From: Rhodococcus ruber
GTDB lineage: Bacteria > Actinomycetota > Actinomycetes > Mycobacteriales > Mycobacteriaceae
Length of the DNA stretch: 64,000 bases
Direction of reading: 5' to 3'
Assembly (NCBI RefSeq): GCF_027270735.1
Contig: NZ_JAPWIJ010000001.1
Coordinates: 682,001-746,000, forward strand
The translations under genes were made by a program, and so were the position numbers. Of this stretch, positions 34,325 to 42,291 are shown piece after piece (within the stretch, counting starts at the first letter, position 1; each line of letters starts with the position of its first letter). The notes beneath the pieces were generated by a model that saw only the letters and a list, made by a program, of their open reading frames with translations, was not told the origin of the DNA and searched no databases.

Positions 34325-34912
34325 TCACGCTTCCTCGGGATCCCAGCTGACCGGACCGCGGCGACGCACCGTCGCATCGCTGTAGGGATCGAAATTCGAC
34401 CTCGAAGTCGACGTACTCGGAGGCCGTACCGAACCGGGCTTCGAGTTCTGTGGACCGTTCGTGGTCTTCACGCGCGTCAACTCGTGTCGCATCGTCGCGG
34501 GCCAGATCTCGAAGAGATAGTCCTCGACTGGTTCGCTCACGTCCGAATCCCAATGGGTACCTCTACCTCTCGAACTCACGCGAACTCCCAGAAAGCCGCT
34601 CACGGGCGGCGAGACCGTAGTCGCGTCCGTGCCTACGTACCCCAGCCCGGAGACGAAAGTCAGCGTCGCGTCCACGGCGATCGAGGCCTCGGCCGCGTCC
34701 TCCCACGACCCGTCGATTTCGATTGTCGGTGCTTGCGCCAGGACGTCGACGGCAACGCGAACGGGCCCCGATGCAATTCCTGTGTGGACGTGAATGCAGT
34801 TGTCGGAGGCGTCGATGAGCTCGCCGAGGGCACCCGGGGGCACCGGCTCACTGTGCGCTGCTACAAGCGAGAACAGGTGGTAATCGACATCGACGGTCGT
34901 CCAGGTGGTCAT
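34325..34912 (-). CDS. Hypothetical protein
   Basis: 195 residues from ATG 34912. Not recognised. Soluble, no signal peptide. The first ~145 residues look beta-rich (VDVDYHLFSLVAAHSE, AVDATLTFVSGLGYVG, FLGVRVSSRGRGTHWD, EDYLFEIWPA); the last ~45 are Ser/Thr/Pro-rich and probably disordered. The neighbours give no clear hint of function. Confidence 0.65.
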   Translation of the reverse strand: MTTWTTVDVDYHLFSLVAAHSEPVPPGALGELIDASDNCIHVHTGIASGPVRVAVDVLAQAPTIEIDGSWEDAAEASIAVDATLTFVSGLGYVGTDATTVSPPVSGFLGVRVSSRGRGTHWDSDVSEPVEDYLFEIWPATMRHELTRVKTTNGPQNSKPGSVRPPSTSTSRSNFDPYSDATVRRRGPVSWDPEEA

Positions 34913-34934
34913 GGCCGATTCTGGCCACAGACCT

Positions 34935-35339
34935 CTACCGCTGTCGAGTCTTTCGCAACCACCACAGTCCCGCGATGGGGAGCACCACCGGGATGAAGAC
35001 GTATCCGGATCCGAAGTGCGACCACACCGTCGGTTCCGGGAAATCCTGGGGCTGGATGTAGCTGAGAGTGCCGATGCCGATGACTCCGACGAGTTCGATG
35101 ATGCAGGACACCGTCACCACGCTTCGGGATGCTTCGGTTGCCCTCGCCAGTCCCACCGTCGCGATGATGTAGACCACCGCAGCGAACGCCGATAGAAGGT
35201 ACGCCACCGGTGCGTTGTCGAATCGGGTGGTGAGCTGCACTATCGAGCGCGATGTCGCGGCAACGGCGAACACCGCGTAGACGGCGATGAGAAAGCGCCC
35301 GAAGCCGGTGCGCGTCGCTTGCTGGAGGTTGTCAGGCAT
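34935..35339 (-). CDS. Small membrane protein
   Basis: 134 residues with four predicted membrane helices (FLIAVYAVFAVAATS; VAYLLSAFAAVVYIIATVGLA; VVTVSCIIELVGVIGIGTL; YVFIPVVLPIAGLWWL). Start overlaps the upstream membrane-protein gene by 8 bp, so the two are cotranscribed and may form a complex. Function unknown; similar gene pairs occur in mycobacteria. Confidence 0.8.
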   Translation of the reverse strand: MPDNLQQATRTGFGRFLIAVYAVFAVAATSRSIVQLTTRFDNAPVAYLLSAFAAVVYIIATVGLARATEASRSVVTVSCIIELVGVIGIGTLSYIQPQDFPEPTVWSHFGSGYVFIPVVLPIAGLWWLRKTRQR

Positions 35340-35712
35340 ATCCGGCCCAAATCTGGCTCAGGCGCAACACCATGGCTGCGAGGGTGAGGACGGCGACGAG
35401 CAGCACCGCTGTGCCGCCGCGGGAACGGTCGCCCAGGGACCACCACGTTCCCAACGGAAGCAGGAACAGCAGTCCGACGAGATACGAGCCGAACGTCAAC
35501 CGGTGTATCTCGCGATCCGAGGTGAACATCATGACGAACCCGATCACGGCCTGAAGCGCTACGACGGCCTCGGTGGCTGCGATCGTCCAGAACAGTGCTC
35601 GGTCGGCCTTGTTCTTCAACAGAACGGGTCGGTTCGTGGCGAGCTTCACGAGCACCCAGATGCCCACTACCAGGGACAACGCATACAACAAGCCGGTGAC
35701 GGCGCCGATCAT
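35332..35712 (-). CDS. Small membrane protein, partner of downstream gene
   Basis: 126 residues with four predicted helices, beginning MIGAVTGLLYALSLVVGIWVL-like; a conserved-looking loop LATNRPVLLKNKADRALFW separates helices 1 and 2. Overlaps the next gene by 8 bp. Divergent from the Nit1C cluster; the shared upstream region holds candidate GlnR sites. Function unknown. Confidence 0.78.
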   Translation of the reverse strand: MIGAVTGLLYALSLVVGIWVLVKLATNRPVLLKNKADRALFWTIAATEAVVALQAVIGFVMMFTSDREIHRLTFGSYLVGLLFLLPLGTWWSLGDRSRGGTAVLLVAVLTLAAMVLRLSQIWAGYA

Positions 35713-35767
35713 CGTGTTCCTCGTCCTGCTCGCGATGGATGGGTGGACCGGCCTTCACAGTAGCCGC

Positions 35768-35835
35768 GTAACACCACGTCAACACTGTGAGGCCCTCGAA
35801 ACACGGCGTTGTTCCGAGCGTGACCAACCGGAAAT
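35768..35835 (+). promoter_or_regulatory. Two candidate GlnR sites upstream of the Nit1C cluster
   Basis: GTAAC-N6-TCAAC (35768-35783) and GTGAC-N6-GAAAT (35820-35835) fit the GlnR pattern gTnAC-n6-GaAAC; the second matches 8 of 9 defined bases. They lie 150-217 bp before the first gene. GlnR is the global nitrogen regulator of actinobacteria, so control under nitrogen limitation is plausible. Short motifs, so inference only. Confidence 0.45.
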
Positions 35836-35984
35836 GGATGGGGCTTGTACTTGTCCCATGGCCGAAGAGGATCTGCTCTTTCGCCGGACATGACCTCTCT
35901 TCCTCAGGTGGCCATCGACGCCCACCGCATCTCGAGTAGTTGCCCATTGCATTCAGCCAGCTCTGCGAACCTCAGGAGACACCA

Positions 35985-36509
35985 GTGTCAGACCTCGACC
36001 AGTCCATCGCCGAGAACATCAAGAAGTCCCTCGAAGAGATCCCGCACCCTTCACTTCCCAAGGGCAGCAACATCTACGGCTCCACCAAGATCTTCCCCGA
36101 CTACAAGGCAGAGAACGGCGAAAGCTACTTCACTCTGGTGCACGGCATCGCCCACGAGTCCTCGGTATCGTTCGTTGCGGTACTTCAGGCGACGCGCGCC
36201 CTGCGTAAGGGCTTCGAGTCGGCAATGTACTTCTACGGCCCCGGTGCCATCAATTGCCTTGCCACTCGCGGATTTCCGACTACCGGTGACTCCGGCTTCC
36301 CGGGTGAGCAGAACATCAACGACTCCCTTGCGACGTTCATCGCCGAGGGCGGCACGGTGTTCTGCTGCCGCTTCGGTCTGGCGCTGCACGGCGGTCGTGA
36401 AGAGGATCTCATCGAAGGTGTCATCCCGGCCCACCCCCTCGACGTGCAGGACGCGCTGATCCACTACGCGCGCAAGGGTGCCATCATCAACTCGACCTAC
36501 ATGGTCTAG
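35985..36509 (+). CDS. MSMEG_0572/Sll0783 family nitrogen-starvation protein (NitB-like)
   Basis: 174 residues. KIFPDYKAENGESYFTLVHG and GAINCLATRGFPTTGDSGFP are the pattern of the MSMEG_0572/Sll0783 family, always found beside a Nit6803-type nitrilase. Biochemical function unknown; in cyanobacteria the Sll0783 cluster responds to nitrogen starvation. GTG 35985 has AGGAG at 35974. First gene of the cluster, 9 bp before the radical SAM gene. Confidence 0.88.
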   Translation: MSDLDQSIAENIKKSLEEIPHPSLPKGSNIYGSTKIFPDYKAENGESYFTLVHGIAHESSVSFVAVLQATRALRKGFESAMYFYGPGAINCLATRGFPTTGDSGFPGEQNINDSLATFIAEGGTVFCCRFGLALHGGREEDLIEGVIPAHPLDVQDALIHYARKGAIINSTYMV

Positions 36510-36518
36510 GAGCGAACC

Positions 36519-37574
36519 ATGTCGGTCAGTACGCGTGTAGATCTGGCGTTGCTCGGAATCCGAGGATCCACGCCGGTCTCGAGAACGGCAGGCGCCGGGC
36601 CGAGCGATGACGGGCATGTCACCATCGATGGCCTCGGCGCAGCCATCCCACGCAATCCGCTCAGCCCGTACGTTCTCGAAGAGGGACGAGTGTTGTTCGA
36701 CGGCAACGACATCGGTCTCGATGTTCAGGCCGTCGACCGTCCGAAGTTCTACGACCTCGCCACCGCCGACGGGATCGCCTACGAAAAGATCGCCAAGCTC
36801 CACGGCTCCAGCGTTCTCGCTACGACCGTGGTGCAGACGTGTATCCGTTACGACGCCGACCAGCGGTGCCGCTTCTGCTCCATCGAGGCCTCGCTCGAGG
36901 CAGGCGACACCATCGCCGTCAAGACCCCGGCTCAACTCGCCGAGGTAGCAGAGGCGGCCGTCCGGCTCGACGGCGTCACTCAAATGGTCATGACGACAGG
37001 CACTTCCGCAGCGAAGGATCGCGGTGCCCGTCATCTGGCCCGATGTGTGCGCGCCATCAAGGCCGTGGTTCCTGATCTGCCGATCCAGGTGCAGTGCGAA
37101 CCTCCCGGTGACCTGCAGACGATTCAGGATCTGTACGACGCCGGAGCCGAATCCATCGGCATCCACGTCGAATCTCTCGACGACGAGGTTCGACGACGGT
37201 GGATGCCGGGCAAGGCGTCGGTATCGATGGACGAGTACCGCGCGGCCTGGAGAGAGGCAGTGCGGATCTTCGGACGCAACCAGGTATCGACCTACATTCT
37301 GGTCGGCCTCGGTGAGGATCCGGACGAGTTGGTTTCCGGTGCTGCGGAACTCATCGAGATGGGCGTGTACCCCTTCGTCGTTCCGTTTCGTCCACTTGCC
37401 GGCACGTTGGCAGTCGATGTCGATCGCGCGACGGCCCCTGCCCGTGACGTATTCGAAAGCGTCACCCGACGCGTTGCCAAGGAGCTCCAGGCAGCAGCGA
37501 TGCTCGGCTCCGATCAGAAGGCAGGCTGCGCGGCATGCGGTGCGTGCAGCGTCCTGCAGAATGCGGGAGGCTGA
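36519..37574 (+). CDS. MSMEG_0568 family radical SAM protein (NitD-like)
   Basis: 351 residues. Fe-S ligands Cys108, Cys117 and Cys120 lie in TCIRYDADQRCRFC, a C-x8-C-x2-C spacing rather than the classical C-x3-C-x2-C. A second cluster, Cys337/340/343 (CAACGAC), is at the C-terminus. VMTTGTSAAKDRG and QVQCEPPGD fit the radical SAM barrel strands. It should generate a 5'-deoxyadenosyl radical; substrate unknown. Part of the Nit1C cluster, between the MSMEG_0572 gene and the GNAT-AIR synthase fusion, separated from the latter by one base. Confidence 0.88.
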   Translation: MSVSTRVDLALLGIRGSTPVSRTAGAGPSDDGHVTIDGLGAAIPRNPLSPYVLEEGRVLFDGNDIGLDVQAVDRPKFYDLATADGIAYEKIAKLHGSSVLATTVVQTCIRYDADQRCRFCSIEASLEAGDTIAVKTPAQLAEVAEAAVRLDGVTQMVMTTGTSAAKDRGARHLARCVRAIKAVVPDLPIQVQCEPPGDLQTIQDLYDAGAESIGIHVESLDDEVRRRWMPGKASVSMDEYRAAWREAVRIFGRNQVSTYILVGLGEDPDELVSGAAELIEMGVYPFVVPFRPLAGTLAVDVDRATAPARDVFESVTRRVAKELQAAAMLGSDQKAGCAACGACSVLQNAGG

Positions 37575-37575
37575 G

Positions 37576-38988
37576 ATGTACAGGGCGGACGCACAGGATC
37601 TTGCCGGATTGTCGGGCGCTGCAACCACTGTCGCGGAGCCCGAGTTCGTGGTCCAACCGTGCGACGGCCCGGTGCAACTGAGCTCGTACCGGGCACTACG
37701 CAAGGCGACGTTCGTTGCCGAACAGGGCCTGTTCTCCGGCACCGATCAAGACGATATCGACGACGACCATCGCACTGTCGTTCTGGTCGCCACCGACCGG
37801 GACGGCACCGTGCTCGGTGGAGTACGTCTTGCTCCCTGCACCGCAACGGATCTGGGATGGTGGGCCGGAAGTCGCCTGGTGGTGTCTGCTTCGGCGCGCA
37901 CCTCCGGTGTCGGTCCTGCACTGGTTCGTGCGGCCTGTGCGCATGCCGAGAGCCGAGGCGTACTTCGGTTCGATGCGACGGTGCAGAAGCGCAACGAGAA
38001 GCTGTTCACCGGTCTCGGGTGGATCAGACGCGGCGACGTCGAAGTGGCCGGTACCCCGCATGTGGCGATGTACTGGCCCATCGACCGAATCGAACGGCTG
38101 GTGTCGTCGACCAAAGCGATGCTCGCCGGAGTGCTCGCACCCCTGAAGGCGCAGCCGCTCGGGCTCGGGGCCAAAGGCTTTCGAGGCGACGACGGGGTAC
38201 CGGTACCGGGCAGTGACATGATCGCGGCCTGCGACGCAATCATTCCCTCGATGGTCGATCGTGACCCGGAGTGGGCCGGGTGGTGCGCGGCCCTGGTGAA
38301 CTTGAACGACCTGTCTGCGATGGGAGCTCGAGCCGTCGGCATGCTCGATTCCGTCGGAGCACCCACACAGTCCCGGCTGACCCGCATCATTCGGGGACTC
38401 GCCAATGCCTCTGCAGCATGGCAAGTCCCGGTACTCGGTGGCCATACTCAGGCCGGGGTGCCGTCCTCGCTGTCGGTCACTGCTCTGGGGCGTACAGCGA
38501 ACCCGGTGCGGGCCGGTGGGGGCAACGTCGGCGACCGGCTGACGCTCACCGCCGACATCGAAGGTGAGTGGCGACGGGGATACTCTGGCCAGCAATGGGA
38601 TTCGTCCTCGCGACGCAACACCGAGGAATTGACAGCAATGGCGTCGTTCGTTGCCCGAACCGCGCCGAAGGCAGCCAAGGACGTCTCGATGGCCGGCCTG
38701 GCGGGCACTACCGGGATGCTGGCCGAGGCAAGCGGAACCGGTGCCGTATTGGACATCTCCTCGATCCCGAAGCCCGACGCTGCGTCGATGGGCGAGTGGA
38801 TCACGTGTTTTCCTGGGTTCGCGATGATCACCGCGGACCGTCCCGGTGCACCTGTTGCACCATCCGGACCTGCACTGTCCGCAGTATGCGGAGAGCTCAC
38901 CGACATTCCGGGCGTCGCGCTGCGATGGCCCGACGGAATCACCACTCGCGCGGTCACGTCCACCGTGACCGGATTGGGAGAAGCATGA
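37576..38988 (+). CDS. GNAT-AIR synthase fusion, MSMEG_0567 family (NitE-NitF-like)
   Basis: 470 residues. Residues ~25-180 are a GNAT acetyltransferase (SSYRALRKATFVAEQGLF, then VSASARTSGVGPALVRAAC); residues ~195-470 are an AIR-synthase/PurM-type ATP-binding domain (VNLNDLSAMGARAVGMLDSV, VPVLGGHTQAG, GNVGDRLTLTADIEG). In cyanobacteria and Pseudomonas these are separate genes; fusion is also seen in M. smegmatis MSMEG_0567. Suggests acetyl transfer coupled to ATP-dependent ring closure or amidine formation. ATG 37576; stop overlaps the nitrilase start (ATGA). Confidence 0.88.
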   Translation: MYRADAQDLAGLSGAATTVAEPEFVVQPCDGPVQLSSYRALRKATFVAEQGLFSGTDQDDIDDDHRTVVLVATDRDGTVLGGVRLAPCTATDLGWWAGSRLVVSASARTSGVGPALVRAACAHAESRGVLRFDATVQKRNEKLFTGLGWIRRGDVEVAGTPHVAMYWPIDRIERLVSSTKAMLAGVLAPLKAQPLGLGAKGFRGDDGVPVPGSDMIAACDAIIPSMVDRDPEWAGWCAALVNLNDLSAMGARAVGMLDSVGAPTQSRLTRIIRGLANASAAWQVPVLGGHTQAGVPSSLSVTALGRTANPVRAGGGNVGDRLTLTADIEGEWRRGYSGQQWDSSSRRNTEELTAMASFVARTAPKAAKDVSMAGLAGTTGMLAEASGTGAVLDISSIPKPDAASMGEWITCFPGFAMITADRPGAPVAPSGPALSAVCGELTDIPGVALRWPDGITTRAVTSTVTGLGEA

Positions 38989-39878
38989 CCACCCACCCGA
39001 AGGCCATCACTATTTCCGTTGCCGCAGCCGAATTCGGGCGCGACATGGAACAGGGCTACGCCACCATCGCCGCGTTGCTCGAGGAAGCGCGCAATCGCGG
39101 CAGTCAACTGCTCGTCCTACCCGAGGCCTGCCTCGGCGGCTACCTGCCGAGCCTCGGTGGAGGCGACGAGACCGAGGAATCGCGACAGCGTCGACTGAAA
39201 GCACTGCCTCCGGCCCTCGAACTCGACGGACCCGAGATCAGGCGGGTCATCGACATGGCGGGGGACACCGTCGTCACCTTCGGCTTCTGTGAGAAGGACG
39301 GCGACACCCGCTACAACGCCGCAGTGACGGTCGACGGCAGCGGAATCCTCGGCTCGTACCGCAAGGTGCACCAGCCGCTCGGTGAGAACCTCTGCTACGA
39401 CGCGGGAGACAGCTACTCCGCCTTCGATACTCCGGTGGGCCGAATGGGCATGCAGATCTGCTACGACAAGGGATTCCCCGAAGCGGCCCGCGAGCTTGCC
39501 CTCGACGGTGCCGAGATCGTCGCCTCCATCTCCGCTTGGCCGACGGCACGTACCGCGACTGTGGAGAACATGGAGGAGGACCGCTGGAAGCAGCGCTTCG
39601 ACATCTACGATCGCGCTCGTGCGCTCGAGAACCAGATCATCTGGGTCGCGGCGAATCAGGCCGGCACCTTCGGATCCTTACGGTTCGTCTGCAGCGCCAA
39701 GATCGTCGGGCCCGGCGGGGAGATTCTCGCCGGCACCGGCGTCGAACCGGGACTGGCGACGGCCACCGTCGACGTCGATGCGCTCATCGGGGCGGCGCGT
39801 GGCGGCGGGATGTACAACCTTCGCGATCGTCGGCCGTCCGTGTATCGGACCATCACCAAGGAGCCGATCCATGCCTGA
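38985..39878 (+). CDS. Nitrilase, Nit6803 family (NitC-like)
   Basis: 297 residues with an intact catalytic triad: Glu47 (LVLPEACLGGY), Lys127 (YRKVHQP) and Cys159 (MQICYDKGFPE). Nit6803-family nitrilases hydrolyse nitriles to acid and ammonia and form spirals; in Pseudomonas fluorescens the cognate NitC is required for growth on cyanide. Start ATG overlaps the upstream stop. Compare the diverged nitrilase-fold protein at 41440. Confidence 0.94.
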   Translation: MTTHPKAITISVAAAEFGRDMEQGYATIAALLEEARNRGSQLLVLPEACLGGYLPSLGGGDETEESRQRRLKALPPALELDGPEIRRVIDMAGDTVVTFGFCEKDGDTRYNAAVTVDGSGILGSYRKVHQPLGENLCYDAGDSYSAFDTPVGRMGMQICYDKGFPEAARELALDGAEIVASISAWPTARTATVENMEEDRWKQRFDIYDRARALENQIIWVAANQAGTFGSLRFVCSAKIVGPGGEILAGTGVEPGLATATVDVDALIGAARGGGMYNLRDRRPSVYRTITKEPIHA

Positions 39879-40161
39879 GATGTCGTTCCTTGTTCGCTGG
39901 CCCGATGGGCGCGAACAGTCCTGCTATTCACCGTCTCTGGTGATGCACGACTACCTGACGCCCGGCGAGGAGTACCCGGTGGCGGAGTTCGTTCAGCGGA
40001 CGTCGGAAGCGTTGACGATCGCCAGCGATCGAGTGCTCGCCAAGTTCGGCATGCGGTGCACCTCGGCCGCGCAGCAGATGGAAGAGATCCACGGCGTCAG
40101 CGCTTCGTATCGGGCCGGTGCCGTCCGTGTACTGAGCATGTCGGGAGCTGAATTGCTATGA
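39871..40161 (+). CDS. MSMEG_0570 family nitrogen-starvation protein (NitG-like)
   Basis: 96 residues. MSFLVRWPDGREQSCYSPSL, a central EEYPVAEFVQRTSEAL and RCTSAAQQMEEI match this small family, known only from Nit1C clusters. No catalytic motif; probably an accessory or structural subunit. Overlaps the nitrilase gene by 8 bp and the oxidoreductase start by 4 bp. Confidence 0.87.
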   Translation: MPEMSFLVRWPDGREQSCYSPSLVMHDYLTPGEEYPVAEFVQRTSEALTIASDRVLAKFGMRCTSAAQQMEEIHGVSASYRAGAVRVLSMSGAELL

Positions 40162-41432
40162 CAGAGAACCACAGTGCGATAGATAACCACTCCGTGATCG
40201 TCATCGGTGGCGGGCAGGCAGGTCTGTCCATCAGCTGGCACCTGACTCAGCGAGGCATCGAACACGTTGTGTTGGAGCGCGACACGATCGCGCACGAGTG
40301 GAAGGACTCCCGCTGGGACAACTTCACACTCGTAACTCCGAACTGGCAATGCGCACTGCCCGGATACTCCTACGACGGTGACGATCCCGACGGATTCATG
40401 CAGCGCGACGAGGTGTACGCCTTCGTGCGCCGCTACGCCGAGAGCTTCGATGCACCGGTGCAAGAGCATGTTTCGGTGGACCAGGCCTTGCAATCAGCGG
40501 CGGGCGGCTTCGATCTGCAGACTTCAGCCGGACCGATGCACGCCGACCAGATCGTCGTTGCGGTCGGTGGCTACCACATCCCCACCATCCCGCGGTTCGC
40601 CGAGAAGCTGCCCCGTGACATCGTCCAGATCCACTCCTCCGAATACCGCGGCTCGCATCAGTTCCCGGACGGCGACGTACTGGTCGTCGGCACCGGACAG
40701 TCCGGCGCGCAGATCGCCGAGGATCTGCACCTCGACGGCCGCCGCGTTCACCTGGTGGCCGGTACTGCTCCCCGTGTCGCTCGCTTTTATCGTGGCCGCG
40801 ACTGTGTTGCCTGGCTGCACGACATGGGCGTCTACGATGTCTCCATCGAAGATCAACCCGGTGGCGTCGGCAAACGCGAGAACACGAACCACTACGTCAC
40901 CGGACGTGACGGTGGTCGAGACATCGACCTGCGTGCATTCGCGACCGAGGGTATGCAGCTGTACGGCCGTCTGCTGGGCGTCGAGGACGGCGTGCTGCAG
41001 TTCGCGCCCACGCTCGAGGCGTCCCTCGATGCTGCGGACCGTGTTGCCGAAAGTATCAAGGACAACATCGACGCGTACATCGAGCGCGAGGGCATCAACG
41101 CGCCCACCGAGGAGCGCTACGTACCGGTGTGGCGTCCTGAGGCCGAGAGCACCGAACTGGATCTCGCTACCTCCGACGTCACGGCCGTCGTGTGGTCGGT
41201 GGGCTTCCGTACCGACTATCGGTGGCTGAAGGTCGGGGCCTTCGACGGCGAGGGGCACCCGACGCACAATCGCGGCGTCACATCCGTTCCCGGCCTGTAT
41301 TTCCTGGGCCTGCCGTGGCAGCACACGTGGGGTTCGGGACGTTTCGCCTCGGTGGCCCGTGACGCTGCGTTCCTGGCGGATCAGATCGGCCTCGAGATCA
41401 GCGCCGCACAACCGCAGAGCCAGATGGTCTGA
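40158..41432 (+). CDS. MSMEG_0569 family flavin-dependent oxidoreductase (NitH-like)
   Basis: 424 residues. FAD dinucleotide motif VIGGGQAGLS near residue 15 and a second Rossmann motif VVGTGQSGAQ near 178, the layout of flavin monooxygenases. FTLVTPNWQCALPGYSYDG is typical of this cluster's oxidoreductase. It likely hydroxylates or oxidises the pathway intermediate with NAD(P)H and O2. ATGA overlap with the upstream gene. Confidence 0.9.
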   Translation: MTENHSAIDNHSVIVIGGGQAGLSISWHLTQRGIEHVVLERDTIAHEWKDSRWDNFTLVTPNWQCALPGYSYDGDDPDGFMQRDEVYAFVRRYAESFDAPVQEHVSVDQALQSAAGGFDLQTSAGPMHADQIVVAVGGYHIPTIPRFAEKLPRDIVQIHSSEYRGSHQFPDGDVLVVGTGQSGAQIAEDLHLDGRRVHLVAGTAPRVARFYRGRDCVAWLHDMGVYDVSIEDQPGGVGKRENTNHYVTGRDGGRDIDLRAFATEGMQLYGRLLGVEDGVLQFAPTLEASLDAADRVAESIKDNIDAYIEREGINAPTEERYVPVWRPEAESTELDLATSDVTAVVWSVGFRTDYRWLKVGAFDGEGHPTHNRGVTSVPGLYFLGLPWQHTWGSGRFASVARDAAFLADQIGLEISAAQPQSQMV

Positions 41433-41439
41433 TCTCGAC

Positions 41440-42291
41440 GTGGCCCCCATCAAGATCGGCGCGCTGGCAGCGCATTTCGGCAGAGATGTCGATCGGGCCG
41501 TACTGAAGATCACGACGATCATTTCCAGTGCGGCCAGAGAGGGTATCGATCTCCTGGTGCTGCCCGACGCGTCCCTCGGGGGCTACATCGACAGTCTGAG
41601 CAATCCGGATCCCGCGGAGTTACCGCCGACGCTCGATCCGGACGGTCCCGAGCTGGCCACGATCATCGCGGCGGCAGGGGACATGACGGTCTGCATCGGC
41701 TACACCGAGTTGTCGAAAGGACTGCGATACAACGCTGCTGCATGCCTGACGGGTGACGGAATTCTCGGCAGTCACCGCAAGGTGCATCAGCCCCTCGGAG
41801 AGTCCTTGGCCTACGCGGCCGGCGACCGGTTCGAGGCCTTCGATACTCCGGTGGGGCGGATGGGCATGCTGATCGACTACGACAAGACGTTCCCGGAATC
41901 GGCGCGCGCGTTGGCGCTCGACGGCGCGAGAATCATTGCGGCACTGTCGGCGTGGCCCGCCAGCGTCACCGATCGGGCGTCCTCACTGCCGAACGACCGG
42001 CAGTCCAGGCTGTTCGATCTGTACGACGCCGCCAGGGCCGCGGAGAATCAGGTGGTGCTGGTGTCGTCGAACCAGACCGGAGTGATGGGGTCGTTACGCT
42101 TCCTGGGGCAAGCGAAGATTGTCGGACCCGGTGGTGACGTCCTGGCGAAAACGTGGTCCAAAGGCGGCCTGGCCGTGCACGAGATCGATGTCGACGCCGA
42201 AGTGGACCGGGCCCGCAGAGGGTTGCACCACCTCGCCGAACGTCGTGTCGACGCCTACCCCAATTTGCTGCAGGAGAAGCCGGATCAGTGA
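41440..42291 (+). CDS. Nitrilase-fold protein lacking catalytic Cys and Glu (pseudo-nitrilase)
   Basis: 283 residues, clearly homologous to the nitrilase encoded at 38985 (DTPVGRMGM, HRKVHQPLGE, AENQVVLVSSNQTG). At the three catalytic positions it has Asp43 (LLPDASLGGY) for Glu, Lys114 retained, and Asp146 (MLIDYDKTFPE) for the nucleophilic Cys; codons are GAC in both cases. It cannot act by the normal thiol mechanism. Likely a regulatory or structural partner of the active nitrilase. GTG 41440; stop overlaps the next start (GTGA). Confidence 0.92.
   Translation: MAPIKIGALAAHFGRDVDRAVLKITTIISSAAREGIDLLVLPDASLGGYIDSLSNPDPAELPPTLDPDGPELATIIAAAGDMTVCIGYTELSKGLRYNAAACLTGDGILGSHRKVHQPLGESLAYAAGDRFEAFDTPVGRMGMLIDYDKTFPESARALALDGARIIAALSAWPASVTDRASSLPNDRQSRLFDLYDAARAAENQVVLVSSNQTGVMGSLRFLGQAKIVGPGGDVLAKTWSKGGLAVHEIDVDAEVDRARRGLHHLAERRVDAYPNLLQEKPDQ

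Noticed and set aside
36051-37742. 563-residue minus-strand frame across the Nit1C cluster
   Set aside because: Antisense to three recognised coupled genes; no recognisable domain.
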